Positions 47,489 through 57,420 of a DNA stretch of 64,000 nt are shown piece after piece (position 1 is the stretch's first letter; each line of letters starts with the position of its first letter). Under the pieces are notes generated by a model that searched no databases, was not told where the DNA came from, and saw nothing but the letters and a program-made list of their open reading frames with translations. This stretch comes from CBDFHV01 sp965247705. GTDB lineage: Bacteria; Pseudomonadota; Alphaproteobacteria; Rhodospirillales; CAMCUA01. The position numbers and the translations under genes were made by a program. The DNA is taken from the NCBI GenBank assembly GCA_965247705.1, contig CBDFHV010000086.1, positions 1-64,000 on the forward strand, read 5' to 3'.

Positions 47489-47763
47489 AGTCCTCCGTTA
47501 TCATTGCGACGGTCATCGCCGTGGGTGTCGCCGGCTGGATCCTGTCCGGCCAAATGGGCGGCAGGGAAACGCCGCCGTCAACCGCCGTGGCGTCGGCGGA
47601 CGAGTCCGCGCAGCCCCTGCCCCGGGTCCGGGTCCGCCGTTCCCGGGCCGAGGAACGGGTCCGCGAGCTGTCCCTGTTCGGCCGCACGGAGGCCGACCGG
47701 ACCGTGCTCCTGAAGGCCCAGACCGCGGGCCGGATCGCGGGTCTTCCGGTCGAAAAGGGACAA

Positions 47764-47771
47764 TTGGTGAA
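47764..47771 (+). repeat. 8-bp target-site duplication, left copy
   Basis: TTGGTGAA directly before the left inverted repeat of the IS1595-family element. The identical octamer follows the right end at 48849-48856. Eight bases is the usual duplication length for this family. Confidence 0.9.
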
Positions 47772-48848
47772 CGTCCCTATCCGGTTAAAACAGGATCGGC
47801 CTAAATGTTCTTGTTATGTTCACGTAGAGGATGTAGGCTGATCGCATTGTCTCGGGCTTTTGGAGGGCGGTGCGATGGGCAGGATGTTGGCGTTTCAAGA
47901 ACGGCACGGATCGGAAGCGGCCTGCATCGAGGCGCTGGCCCGGCTGCGCTGGCCGCAGGGCTATGTCTGTGCCCGCTGCGGCGAACGGCGGAGCTACCGA
48001 ATGACGGCGCGGCCCAGGATCTTCGAATGCGCCCGTTGCGGTCATCAGGAATCGGTGACGGCGGGGACGATCTTCCACCGCACCCGCACGCCGCTCCGCA
48101 AATGGTTCCTGGCGGCGTGGTGGATGGCGCGCGACAAGCGTGGGGTCTCGGCCCTTTTGCTGTCCCGCGAGTTGGATCTGCGCTACGAGACAGCGTGGCT
48201 GATGGCTCATAAGCTGCGTCATGCCCTGACGGAGCGCTCGGAATTTCCGCTCGAGGGCTTGGTCGAGGTCGACGAGAGTTATTATGGCGGGCGCGGCAAG
48301 CCGGAGAGCCGGGGCCGGGGCCTTTCCAACCCGAACAAGAGCCTGTTGGTGATGGCCGTCGAGAAGCGGCCGGTCGGGCCGGGCAAGGGCATCAAGGGAA
48401 GCGGCTTCGTCGCCGGCCGGGCGCGGCTCGCCATCCTCCCGGCGGCCACCGCCCGCGAGCTGGGCGGCTTCGTGCGCGCCTCGGTCAGGCCCGGAAGCCG
48501 CCTCGCCAGCGACGCCTTCAAGGGGTACGCCGGACTCCGCGACACCTATCGCCACCACCCCGTCGTGCAAGGCGAAGGCAAGAATGCCGAGCGCTTGATG
48601 CCGGTCGTCCATGTCCTGTTTTCCAACGTGAAGACCTGGCTCAACGGCACCTATCACGGTGTCGGCGCCAAGCACCTGCCGCGCTATGCCCGGGAATGGA
48701 GCTACCGCTTCAACCGCCGCACACGCATCACCGATCTGGCCGACTTCGTCCTCCGCCGCGCCATGGACCAACCCACCATCACCTACAAGGAGCTGGTCGA
48801 CAGTCTTCAACCGCAGGGTGCGCTACCTGCTTTAACCGGATAGGGACG
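47772..48848 (+). mobile_element. IS1595-family insertion sequence, complete (1077 bp)
   Basis: The ends are inverted repeats, CGTCCCTATCCGGTTAAA on the left and its reverse complement on the right, followed inward by A/G and CAG. Exact 8-bp duplications flank it. The transposase gene is intact. These features indicate a recent insertion of a complete element into the RND adaptor gene. Confidence 0.95.
47875..48843 (+). CDS. IS1595-family transposase
   Basis: 322 residues from ATG 47875, with GGAGG about 8 bases upstream. The N-terminal zinc ribbon has two CxxC pairs (VCARCGERRS and FECARCGHQES). The helix-turn-helix region WFLAAWWMARDKRGVSALLL follows. The catalytic ISXO2-like domain begins with LVEVDESYYGGRG; the later ASDAFKGYAGL and HGVGAKHLPRYAREWSYRFN complete the DD(N/E) core. 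The protein extends nearly to the right inverted repeat. Confidence 0.9.
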   Translation: MGRMLAFQERHGSEAACIEALARLRWPQGYVCARCGERRSYRMTARPRIFECARCGHQESVTAGTIFHRTRTPLRKWFLAAWWMARDKRGVSALLLSRELDLRYETAWLMAHKLRHALTERSEFPLEGLVEVDESYYGGRGKPESRGRGLSNPNKSLLVMAVEKRPVGPGKGIKGSGFVAGRARLAILPAATARELGGFVRASVRPGSRLASDAFKGYAGLRDTYRHHPVVQGEGKNAERLMPVVHVLFSNVKTWLNGTYHGVGAKHLPRYAREWSYRFNRRTRITDLADFVLRRAMDQPTITYKELVDSLQPQGALPALTG

Positions 48849-48856
48849 TTGGTGAA
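48849..48856 (+). repeat. 8-bp target-site duplication, right copy
   Basis: TTGGTGAA directly after the right inverted repeat, identical to 47764-47771. Confidence 0.9.
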
Positions 48857-49686
48857 AGCCGGCACGGGGCTGGCGCGCCTTCACATGGAAGACCGGGCCG
48901 CCCGCCTCGCCGAAGCGGAAGCCGTGGTGGACCAGTACCGAATCGCCTGGGACGCGGCCCAGGAGTTGGAGCAGAAATCCTTCCGTTCCCGGGTCGGCCT
49001 GGCCGAGTCCAGGGCCAATCTGGTCTATCGGCCAAGGCGGCGCTGGAGCGCATTCGCGTCGACATCGGCCATACGGCCATCCGTGCCCCTTTCGACGGGG
49101 TGTTGGAACATCTGCCCGTGGAAGTGGGCGACTATGTGGGCGTCGGCGACCCCGTGGCCAGCGTGGTCGACCTGGATCCCATCGTCGTTGTCAGCGAGGT
49201 CTCGGAACGGGAGATTGACCAGCTTCGTCCCGGCGTGCAGGCCAGCGTGCGGTTGGTCACCGGTCGGGTTCTCGTCGGCGATCTGCGGTACGTGGCCCGC
49301 CAGGGGACGGCGGCGACCCGCACCTTCCGGGTCGAGATCGCCATCGACAACCCGGACGGCACCATCGTCGAGGGCATGACGGCCGAGGTTCGCCTGCCCC
49401 TGGCCAAGGGCGCGGCCCACCGCATATCCCCGGCCCTTCTCACCCTGGCCGAAGACGGGCGCATCGGGATCAAGGCGGTCAACGACGCCGGGCTGGTGGT
49501 GTTCCATCCCGTGGTCATCGTCGACGACACGACCGAAGGCATGTGGCTGTCGGGCTTGCCCGAGGCACTGATCCTGATCACCGTTGGCCAGGAATTCGTC
49601 AAGGCGGGACAGCGGGTCACGCCGGTGTTCGAGGGCACGATCCGCACGCCCCGCCGCGGGCCGCCGGCAATCGCGGTTTCGACCCC

Positions 49687-52600
49687 ATGAACGACCTGAT
49701 CGACGCGGCGATCGCCCACGCCCGCACGGTACTTTCGGCCCTTGCCCTGATCTTGATTTGCGGCGCGGTCGCCTACGTGGAGATTCCCAAGGAATCGGAC
49801 CCCGATATCAATATCCCGATCCTCTATACGGTGATGACCCACGACGGCATTTCGCCCGAGGACGCCGAACGCCTGCTGATCCGGCCCATGGAAGTGGAGT
49901 TGCGCGGCATTGAGGGGGTCAAGGAGATGCGCAGTTCCGGCCGCCAGGGCAGCGCCAGCGTGGTGCTGGAATTCGAGGCCGGATTCGACGCCGACAAGGC
50001 CATGGACGACGTCCGCCAGAAAGTGGACCTGGCCAAGCCGGAACTGCCCGACGAGACCGAGGAACCCACTGTCCACGAGGTCAACTTCAGCCTCTTCCCG
50101 GTGGTCCTGGTGACCCTGTCCGGCGACGTGCCCGAACGCACCCTGCTGCGCCTGTCGCGCGACCTGAAGGAAGCGATCGAGGGCTTGCCCCCGGTGCTGG
50201 AAGTGGAGATCGCCGGCGATCGGGACGAGCTGCTGGAAATCCTCATCGACCCCGTGCGCATCGAAAGCTATGGCCTGTCCGCCCAGGACGCCATCGCCAT
50301 CATCGAGGGCAGCAACCTCCTGGTCGCCGCCGGCGCCCAGGACACCGGCCGTGGGCGGTTCTCCCTGAAAGTGCCGGGCCTTCTGGAAACCGCCCAGGAT
50401 ATCCGCGATCTGCCAATCAAGGTGGACGGCGACGCGGTGGTGCGCCTTCGCGACATCGCCGAGGTCCGCAGCGGGTTCAAGGACCGCCAGAGCTTCGCCC
50501 GCTTCAGCGGCCGGCCGACCCTGGCCCTGGAAGTCAAGAAGCGGTCCGGCGAGAACATCATCGAGACCATCGAGCAGGTGTGGGCCGTGGTCGAAAAGGA
50601 ACGGGCTGCCTGGCCGGAAGCCCTGCGCGACGCCGTTCACGTGGCCTACTCCCAGGACAAGTCCGACAACATCCGCACCATGCTGTCGGACCTGCAGAAC
50701 AACGTGATCAGCGCCGTCCTGCTGGTGATGATCGTCGTCGTGGCGGCCCTGGGATTGCGGTCCGCCGGCCTGGTGGGCATCGCCATCCCCGGCTCCTTCC
50801 TCACCGGCATCCTGGTGCTGGCGGCCTTCGGCCTGACCATCAACATCGTCGTGCTGTTCTCGCTGATCCTCGCCGTCGGCATGCTGGTCGACGGGGCCAT
50901 CGTGGTCACCGAGTACGCCGACCGGAAAATGACCGAGGGCGAGCCGCCGCAGGTGGCTTACGGCCTGGCCGCCAAGCGCATGTCCTGGCCCATCATCGCC
51001 TCCACCGCCACCACCCTGGCGGCGTTTCTGCCGCTGCTGTTCTGGCCCGGGGTCGTCGGCGAGTTCATGAAGTTTCTCCCGCTCACCCTGATCGCGACGC
51101 TGAGCGCTTCGCTGCTGATGGCGCTGGTGTTCGTGCCCACCCTCGGCGCCCTCGTCGGCCGGCCCGGGGGCGGCGGAGCGGCGAACGTGCGGGCGCTGGC
51201 CGCCGGCTCGAACATCGAGGACTTGAAGGCATTGAGCGGCGGAACCGGCCTCTATGTGCGGGTTCTGCGCGCCGCGCTGGGGCATCCGGCCAAGATTCTC
51301 GCCACCGCCATTGCCCTGCTGGTCGGCGTCCAGTGGACCTACGCCAACCACGGTAACGGCGTCGAGTTCTTCCCCGAGGTGGAACCGGATTTCGCCCAGC
51401 TGCAGGTGCGCGCCCGGGGCAACCTGTCGATCCACGAGAAGCACGACCTGATGGGGGAGGTGGAGGCAAGGATCCTGGACATGACGCCGTTCGAGAGCGT
51501 CTATGTGCGCACCGGCCGCTCCGAGGACAGCCGCGAAGCCGAGGACATCATCGGCACCATCACGCTGGAGTTCAAGGACTGGCGGCTCCGCCCCCCGGCC
51601 GACGACATCCTGGCCGAGGTGGCGCGGCGCACCGCCGACCTGGCCGGCATCCTGATCGATCCGCGGAAGGAGGAGTCGGGACCGCCGGTGGGCAAGCCGG
51701 TGCAGCTGGAACTGTCTTCCCGCTTTCCCGAGCTGCTGGAACCGGCGGTGGAAACCGTGCTTGCCGGGTTGCGCACCATGGATGGCCTGATCAACCTCGA
51801 GGACAGCCGTCCCCTGCCGGGCATCGACTGGGAGATGACCGTCGATCGCGCCCAGGCCGCCAAGTTCGGGGCCAACGTTGACGTGATCGGCCGCCCCGTG
51901 CAGCTGGTGTCGACGGGGATCAAACTGGGCGAATACCGGCCCGACGAAAGCGACGAAGAGGTCGAAATCCGTGCCCGCTACCCGGCATCGGACCGCACCA
52001 TCGACCAGTTGAACCGCATCCGCCTGGCGGGGAGCGACATCGCGGTACCTCTGCGCAATTTCGTCTCCCTGGCGGCGCGTCCTCGGGTCGGCAACATCGA
52101 GCGGGTGGACGGCCGCCGCATCATGACCGTCAAGGCGGACGTGGCCGAAGGCGTTCTTGCCGACAACAAGGTGGGCGAAATCCAGGCCTGGATGGCGGAG
52201 AACCCCCTCGATTCCCGGATTCAGGTCGCCTTCAAGGGGGAAGACGAGGAGCAGCGCAAGGCCGAGGCATTTCTGGGCAAGGCCTTCACGGTGGCCTTGT
52301 TCATCATGGCCATCATTCTCGTCACCCAGTTCAACAACTTCTATTCGGCGCTGTTGATCCTGACGGCCGTGATCATGTCCACCATCGGGGTCCTCATCGG
52401 CCTGATCGCCACCGGCGAGCCGTTCGGCATCGTCATGGGCGGAATCGGCGTTATCGCGCTGGCCGGCATCGTGGTGAACAACAACATCGTCCTGATCGAC
52501 ACCTTCGACAGGCTGATGGAGGACAGTAGTTCCACGCTGGAGGCGATATTGCGCACCGGCGCCCAGCGTATGCGGCCGGTTCTGCTGACCACGGTCACCA

Positions 52601-52833
52601 CCATCCTCGGCCTGCTGCCGATGGTCCTGGGGGTCAATATCGACTTCGTCACCCGCGAGGTCGCTTTCGGCGCCCCGTCGAGCCAGTGGTGGGTTCAGCT
52701 TTCCACCGCGATCGTTTTCGGTCTGGGATTTGCCACCATGCTGACCCTGATCGTCACGCCCTCGGCCCTGATGCTGCGCGCCAATGTGCGGGCATGGCGC
52801 CTGGGCCGGCGCGAGGCGACGGCCGCCGGCTGA
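49687..52833 (+). CDS. RND family efflux transporter permease
   Basis: 1048 residues from ATG 49687, overlapping the adaptor stop (ATGA). The protein has the twelve-helix RND plan: an N-terminal helix ending in AYVEIPKESDPDINIPILYT, a large periplasmic loop, helices 2-6 with ILAVGMLVDGAIVVTEYADR (the conserved acidic relay residue), a second loop, and helices 8-12 with GGIGVIALAGIVVNNNIVLI. The sequence resembles AcrB-like heavy RND pumps of the hydrophobe/amphiphile group. It exports solutes using the proton gradient. The gene is uninterrupted, although its adaptor is not. Confidence 0.9.
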   Translation: MNDLIDAAIAHARTVLSALALILICGAVAYVEIPKESDPDINIPILYTVMTHDGISPEDAERLLIRPMEVELRGIEGVKEMRSSGRQGSASVVLEFEAGFDADKAMDDVRQKVDLAKPELPDETEEPTVHEVNFSLFPVVLVTLSGDVPERTLLRLSRDLKEAIEGLPPVLEVEIAGDRDELLEILIDPVRIESYGLSAQDAIAIIEGSNLLVAAGAQDTGRGRFSLKVPGLLETAQDIRDLPIKVDGDAVVRLRDIAEVRSGFKDRQSFARFSGRPTLALEVKKRSGENIIETIEQVWAVVEKERAAWPEALRDAVHVAYSQDKSDNIRTMLSDLQNNVISAVLLVMIVVVAALGLRSAGLVGIAIPGSFLTGILVLAAFGLTINIVVLFSLILAVGMLVDGAIVVTEYADRKMTEGEPPQVAYGLAAKRMSWPIIASTATTLAAFLPLLFWPGVVGEFMKFLPLTLIATLSASLLMALVFVPTLGALVGRPGGGGAANVRALAAGSNIEDLKALSGGTGLYVRVLRAALGHPAKILATAIALLVGVQWTYANHGNGVEFFPEVEPDFAQLQVRARGNLSIHEKHDLMGEVEARILDMTPFESVYVRTGRSEDSREAEDIIGTITLEFKDWRLRPPADDILAEVARRTADLAGILIDPRKEESGPPVGKPVQLELSSRFPELLEPAVETVLAGLRTMDGLINLEDSRPLPGIDWEMTVDRAQAAKFGANVDVIGRPVQLVSTGIKLGEYRPDESDEEVEIRARYPASDRTIDQLNRIRLAGSDIAVPLRNFVSLAARPRVGNIERVDGRRIMTVKADVAEGVLADNKVGEIQAWMAENPLDSRIQVAFKGEDEEQRKAEAFLGKAFTVALFIMAIILVTQFNNFYSALLILTAVIMSTIGVLIGLIATGEPFGIVMGGIGVIALAGIVVNNNIVLIDTFDRLMEDSSSTLEAILRTGAQRMRPVLLTTVTTILGLLPMVLGVNIDFVTREVAFGAPSSQWWVQLSTAIVFGLGFATMLTLIVTPSALMLRANVRAWRLGRREATAAG

Positions 52834-52845
52834 GACGAACGCTCC

Positions 52846-53655
52846 TCAGGCTGGCGGGGTCGGGTTGTCCGCGCTTGGCGCGTTGGCCACGGCCTTCGTC
52901 TTCAGGCGCCGGTACGAGCGCACGCTGACGGGGATGCTCAGCGCGTAGACCAGGCACACCGCCCACAGGGTGGTCCATGGCGCACTGACCAGTCCCGCCG
53001 CCAGCAATCCCACCAGCAGCATGACCGGCAGCACCCAACGGTGGGGGACGCGGATCTTCTTGCCGGAAAAGGTGGGAATCTGGCTGATCATGAGCATGGC
53101 CACGATGACGATGACCACCGAGACCAGGGCCGGCTGGCGCCACAACCCATCGCCGAATTGGAAGCTCAGCATCATGGGGGCCAGAACCAGCCCGCCGCCG
53201 GCCGGCGCCGGGACGCCGCTGAAGAAGTTGCGCGCCCAGACGGGAGGGGGCGGCTCGTCCAGGTTGGTGTTGAAGCGGGCCAGCCGCAGGCCGCAGCAGA
53301 CGCTGAACAAAAGGACCAGGACCCAACCGAAACGGCTCGCATCCTGCATGGTCCACAGGTAGAGCAGCAGCGCCGGGGCGACACCGAAGCAGACGAAATC
53401 GGAGAGCGAATCCAGCTCGGCGCCGAACTTGCTCGCCCCCTTGAGAATGCGCGCGATCCGCCCGTCCAGGCCGTCGAGGATGGCCGCCACCAGGATCGCC
53501 AGCACCGCGTGGTGCCATCGTTCCTCGAGGCCGTATCGAATGGCGGTCAGGCCGGCACACAGCGCGAGAAGCGTCAGAATGTTGGGGATCATGCGATTGA
53601 ACGGCAGGCCCTTGAGGCGGGACCGCCGGGACAAGCCGTTCTCGGGCCGCTTCAT
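52846..53655 (-). CDS. pssA: CDP-diacylglycerol-serine O-phosphatidyltransferase
   Basis: 269 residues with about seven membrane helices. The CDP-alcohol phosphotransferase motif is DGLDGRIARILKGASKFGAE with LDSLSD directly after it, which holds the metal-binding aspartates. It makes phosphatidylserine from CDP-diacylglycerol and serine at the inner membrane. The start ATG overlaps the psd stop (ATGA), so the two sequential enzymes of phosphatidylethanolamine synthesis are co-translated. The basic N-terminus and proline-rich C-terminus are normal for alphaproteobacteria. Confidence 0.9.
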   Translation of the reverse strand: MKRPENGLSRRSRLKGLPFNRMIPNILTLLALCAGLTAIRYGLEERWHHAVLAILVAAILDGLDGRIARILKGASKFGAELDSLSDFVCFGVAPALLLYLWTMQDASRFGWVLVLLFSVCCGLRLARFNTNLDEPPPPVWARNFFSGVPAPAGGGLVLAPMMLSFQFGDGLWRQPALVSVVIVIVAMLMISQIPTFSGKKIRVPHRWVLPVMLLVGLLAAGLVSAPWTTLWAVCLVYALSIPVSVRSYRRLKTKAVANAPSADNPTPPA

Positions 53656-54344
53656 CGGATTTCCCCCGTCCGCGCTGGCTCCTGGGCATGGCTGTCGGCC
53701 AGAACCGTCTCGCCGGCGATGGTTCGCTGGCCCTCGGCCACCGTTGGCTCGACCCCCGGCGGCAGATAGACGTCGACCCGGCTGCCGAAGCGAATCAGCC
53801 CGATCCGCTCGCCGGCGCGCATTGTCTGCCCGTCGCGGACATCGCAGCGGATGCGCCGGGCAATCAAACCGGCGATCTGGACCACGGCCACGTTCGACCC
53901 GTCCGGACGCCGCAGGCGAATGCTCTGGCGCTCATTGTCCTCGCTCGCCTTATCCAGGGAGGCATTGAGGAACTTCCCCGGCCGATAGGCCGTCCGTTCC
54001 ACGGTGCCATCGCAGGGAATTCGGTTCACATGAACGTCGAAGACGTTCATGAAGATACCAATCCGGCGTCGCGGTCCGTCTCCCATGCCCAGTTCGGGCG
54101 GCGGGGCCGCCGAGTCCACCGCTTGCACCAGACCGTCCGCCGGGCTGATGAACAACCCTTCCCGAATCGGCGTGACCCGGTGCGGATCGCGAAAAAAGTA
54201 TGTGCACCAAGCCGTCAGCACGGCGCCAAGAACGCCCAGCGGCCAAGCCAGCAGGCTTAATCCCAGGGCGGCGGCCGCGAAAAGGGCGATGAATCGCCGA
54301 CCGTCGGGGTGAATGGGCACGATCACGGAACCGGGCAACGGCAT
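53652..54344 (-). CDS. psd: Phosphatidylserine decarboxylase proenzyme
   Basis: 230 residues, the short form common in alphaproteobacteria. Two hydrophobic segments near the N-terminus anchor it to the membrane. NVFDVHVNRIPCDG near residue 98 is the conserved catalytic block. GLIRFGSRVDVYLP near 182 carries the Gly-Ser pair where self-cleavage creates the pyruvoyl group. It converts phosphatidylserine to phosphatidylethanolamine and is the first gene of the psd-pssA pair. Confidence 0.9.
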   Translation of the reverse strand: MPLPGSVIVPIHPDGRRFIALFAAAALGLSLLAWPLGVLGAVLTAWCTYFFRDPHRVTPIREGLFISPADGLVQAVDSAAPPPELGMGDGPRRRIGIFMNVFDVHVNRIPCDGTVERTAYRPGKFLNASLDKASEDNERQSIRLRRPDGSNVAVVQIAGLIARRIRCDVRDGQTMRAGERIGLIRFGSRVDVYLPPGVEPTVAEGQRTIAGETVLADSHAQEPARTGEIR

Positions 54345-54573
54345 GCCTCCACGGGGGACGGGTGGGGTCGCATTCTAGAGGGCCGAAGGCCTTGCGTTAA
54401 GGAAGGCTTGCCTGGGATTTTTTGGCTGTTGTGTTATTATAAATTGCGGTACGGCCGGGCCGCCAGTGACCTCAATCACAGCCAGGAGACGGCGTTTTTG
54501 TTAATAATCCGAAACGATCAAACAGGTTAGACACCGTTCGCAGCCCGGATTGCCAGGCTAGGAGAGACAGAAC

Positions 54574-57420
54574 ATGGCCACCATCACCGAGACTGTTGCC
54601 CGCCACGAACTCGCCGGAGACGCAGCCCCCAGCACCGTGGTCGAAGCGGACGGGCAGGATGCGATCACCCTGCCCGAGGACGTGTCCCTGTCGACCGCGT
54701 CCTTCGACCGGGTCGGCGACAGCCTCTCCATTACCACGCCGGACGGCGAGCAGGTGGTGATCCGCGACTATTTCTCCCAGGAAAACCCGCCGGAGCTTTT
54801 ATCCCCGGACGGCACCCAGATGTCGGGCGAACTGGCCAGCCAGCTGGCCGGGCCCTTAGCGCCCGGTCAGGTCGCCCAGGTCGGGTCGGCGAGCGCTGGG
54901 CAGGCCATCGGCGAAGTCGACACGGCCGAAGGAACGGTGGTGGCCGTGCGCGCCGACGGCACGCGGGTCGAACTCCAGGCAGGCGATCCGGTCTATCAAG
55001 GCGACGTGCTCGAGACCGGCGACGACGGTTCGGTGGGCGTCATCCTCGCCGACAATTCGGCCTTCTCCATGGCCGAGGACGGCCGCATGGTGCTCGACGA
55101 GATGGTCTACGTCCCGGGCGCCCAGGAAGGGTCCCTGTCCCTGTCGGCGGTACAGGGCATCTTCACGTTCGTCAGCGGTGAGATCGCCAAGACCGATCCG
55201 GATGCGATGACCGTCGACACGCCGGTGGCCACCATCGGCATCCGCGGCACCCAGGTGGGTGTGGAGATCGCCAACGGCGAAAACCTCAACGTGGTGTTGA
55301 TGGAAGAGGCCGACGGCTTCGTCGGCGAAGTGGTGGTGCTGAATGACGGCGGCGTCACGATCCTCAACGGTGCCTACGAGTTCACCACCGTGAACGGCTA
55401 CGACGGCGCCCCCTCCGCCATCGGCGTGATGGACGAAGCCGACGTCGTCGACCGGTTCTCGTCGTCCCTGAACTCCCTGCCCACCGCAAGCAACAACGCC
55501 AATGACTACGGCCTGGGCAGCGAAGAAGTGACCGAGGCGGAATTGGGCGACCTGGACGGCTTCGAGACCGCCGCCGGCGGCGACGACACCGTGGTCGCCG
55601 GAACCGACGAGGGTAGCGACTCGGGACTCGGCGAACGCATCCGCGTGGTCGCCGAGGACGCGGGCACGACCCAGAACACCGCGGGCGGCGGCGCGCCGGC
55701 GATCGGCGACGACGGCGGTCCGGACGACACCTCGGGCCGGGATCAGGGTACCGACGCCGGTGGCGATGATGACCAGGACGATGGCACCGTGGTCGAGCCG
55801 ACCCCGGAGCAGCAGGTAGCGGCCGCGGAAGAGGCATCCGAGACCGAGGAAGAGCAGGCGGCGCCGGAAGAGGAAGCGCCCGAGGAAGAGCCGACCGAGG
55901 AAGAGCAGGCTGGTGGCGAAGAGACGCCCTCTCGGGGCCAGGATCAGAACCAGGACCAGCCTCAGGGCCAGGACCAGCCTCAGGGCGACACCATCATCGG
56001 CACCAGCCGCAGTGAATTCCTCGCCGGCGGCGACGGAAGCGACGAAATCGTCGGATTGGCCGGTCACGATACCATCGTCGGCGGATCGGGCGACGACGAG
56101 ATCACCGGCGGCGCCCACAACGACAGCATGCTCGGTGGCGACGGCGACGACACCTTCCGGGTCGAGGGCTCGGGCGACGGCGGCGACCGGTTCGTCGGCG
56201 GCGCCGGCACCGACCGGGTTGTCGGTTCGGACGGCGACGACGCCATCGGCATCAACCGCACTTTCAACGCCGACAGCTCCGTCGAGGAGATCGACGGCGG
56301 CGACGGCTTCAATGTGGTGCGCGGCACTTCCTCAAGCGACAGCCTGGACTTCTCGGACACCACCCTGACCAACGTCGACGAGATCCAGGGCGGCCGCGGC
56401 CACGACACCATCACCGGGTCGGCCGGGGACGACACCATCGTCGGCGGCGCCCACAACGACACCATGAGGGGCGGCGAAGGCGATGACACCTTCCGGGTCG
56501 AGGGCTCGGGCGACGGCTACGACCGCTTCTTCGGCGGCGCCGGCACCGACCGGGTTGTCGGTTCGGACGGCGACGACACCATCGGCATCAACCGCACTTT
56601 CAACGCCGACAGCTCCGTCGAGGAGATCGACGGCGGCGACGGCTTCAACACCGTCCGCGGCACTTCCTCAAGCGACAGCCTGGACTTCTCCGACACGACG
56701 CTGACCAACGTCGACGAAATCCAGGGCGGCCGCGGCCACGACACCATCACCGGGTCGGCCGGAGACGATACCATCGTCGGCGGCGCCCATAACGACACCA
56801 TGAGCGGCGGCGGCGGCGACGACACCTTCCGGGTCGAGGGCTCGGGCGACGGCTATGACCGCTTCTTCGGCGGCGCCGGCACCGACCGGGTTGTCGGTTC
56901 GGACGGCGACGACGCCATCGGCATCAACCGCACCTTCAACGCCGACAGTTCCGTCGAGGAGATCGACGGCGGCGACGGCTTCAATGTGGTGCGCGGCACT
57001 TCCTCAAGCGACAGCCTGGACTTCTCCGGCACCACCCTGACCAATGTCGACGAGATCCAGGGCGGCCGCGGCCACGACACCATCATCGGGTCGGCCGGGG
57101 ACGACGTCATTGTCGGCGGCGCCCACAACGACACCCTGTTTGGCGGCAAGGGCGACGACACTTTCCTGATCGGCGCTGGCGACGGATCCGACCGTGTCCT
57201 GGATTTCGGGATTGGCGACGCCCTGAAGTTCGATGGCGGCAGCTTCTCCCTGGACAGCCTGTCGATCGAACAGGAGGGCGATGACGCGGTGGTCAGCTTC
57301 GGCGACACGGGGGTCCAGGTCCGCCTGGAAGACGTCGACGCCGAGGATCTGCAGGGCTACGCGGTAAGCGAAAACGGAGACGAGGATTCGGTGGTCGTGG
57401 CTGTGGGCGGCTTCGCCTGA
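54574..57420 (+). CDS. FecR-core protein fused to tandem hemolysin-type calcium-binding repeats (RTX1)
   Basis: 948 residues with no signal peptide. AGGAGAGA lies just before the ATG. Residues 1-115 are a leader shared with the next gene. Residues about 116-270 hold a FecR core: GTVVAVRADGTRVELQAGD, SVGVILADNSAFSMAEDGRM, GIFTFVSGEIAKTDPDAMTV and VATIGIRGTQVG. An acidic, Glu- and Gln-rich linker (about 370-470) follows. Three 112-residue units with GGxGxD-type calcium motifs come next, then a tail ending SVVVAVGGFA that matches the tail of the next gene. No N-terminal signal, RTX repeats and a hydrophobic C-terminal tail suggest type I secretion, possibly as an adhesin or matrix protein. The exporter is not in the window. 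Confidence 0.8.
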   Translation: MATITETVARHELAGDAAPSTVVEADGQDAITLPEDVSLSTASFDRVGDSLSITTPDGEQVVIRDYFSQENPPELLSPDGTQMSGELASQLAGPLAPGQVAQVGSASAGQAIGEVDTAEGTVVAVRADGTRVELQAGDPVYQGDVLETGDDGSVGVILADNSAFSMAEDGRMVLDEMVYVPGAQEGSLSLSAVQGIFTFVSGEIAKTDPDAMTVDTPVATIGIRGTQVGVEIANGENLNVVLMEEADGFVGEVVVLNDGGVTILNGAYEFTTVNGYDGAPSAIGVMDEADVVDRFSSSLNSLPTASNNANDYGLGSEEVTEAELGDLDGFETAAGGDDTVVAGTDEGSDSGLGERIRVVAEDAGTTQNTAGGGAPAIGDDGGPDDTSGRDQGTDAGGDDDQDDGTVVEPTPEQQVAAAEEASETEEEQAAPEEEAPEEEPTEEEQAGGEETPSRGQDQNQDQPQGQDQPQGDTIIGTSRSEFLAGGDGSDEIVGLAGHDTIVGGSGDDEITGGAHNDSMLGGDGDDTFRVEGSGDGGDRFVGGAGTDRVVGSDGDDAIGINRTFNADSSVEEIDGGDGFNVVRGTSSSDSLDFSDTTLTNVDEIQGGRGHDTITGSAGDDTIVGGAHNDTMRGGEGDDTFRVEGSGDGYDRFFGGAGTDRVVGSDGDDTIGINRTFNADSSVEEIDGGDGFNTVRGTSSSDSLDFSDTTLTNVDEIQGGRGHDTITGSAGDDTIVGGAHNDTMSGGGGDDTFRVEGSGDGYDRFFGGAGTDRVVGSDGDDAIGINRTFNADSSVEEIDGGDGFNVVRGTSSSDSLDFSGTTLTNVDEIQGGRGHDTIIGSAGDDVIVGGAHNDTLFGGKGDDTFLIGAGDGSDRVLDFGIGDALKFDGGSFSLDSLSIEQEGDDAVVSFGDTGVQVRLEDVDAEDLQGYAVSENGDEDSVVVAVGGFA
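56111..57118 (+). repeat. Three 336-bp tandem units within RTX1
   Basis: Units start at 56111, 56447 and 56783, each exactly 336 bp (112 codons). A partial fourth begins at 57119. They differ by few bases, many of them silent. Each unit encodes two calcium-type nonapeptide runs and the segment NRTFNADSSVEEIDGGDGFN, followed by SSSDSLDFSDTTLTNVDEIQ (Gly for the second Asp in unit three). Such uniform units suggest recent duplication or gene conversion. Confidence 0.95.

Larger units (their letters stand above)
47485..49690 (+). pseudogene. RND efflux membrane fusion protein, broken by IS1595 and a frameshift
   Basis: The first piece (47485-47771) has a membrane anchor (SVIIATVIAVGVAGWILSG) and the lipoyl half ELSLFGRTEADRTVLLKAQT with GRIAGLPVEKGQLV. 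The IS cuts after codon GTG. Removing the IS and one target copy restores LVKAGTGLARLHMEDRAARL. Near 49030 the reading then jumps frame to AKAALERIRVDIGHTAIRAP. The C-terminal part has GDYVGVGDPVASVVDLDPIV and ends at 49690, overlapping the RND permease start. The adaptor bridges pump and outer-membrane channel, so the pump is probably inactive. Confidence 0.85.
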
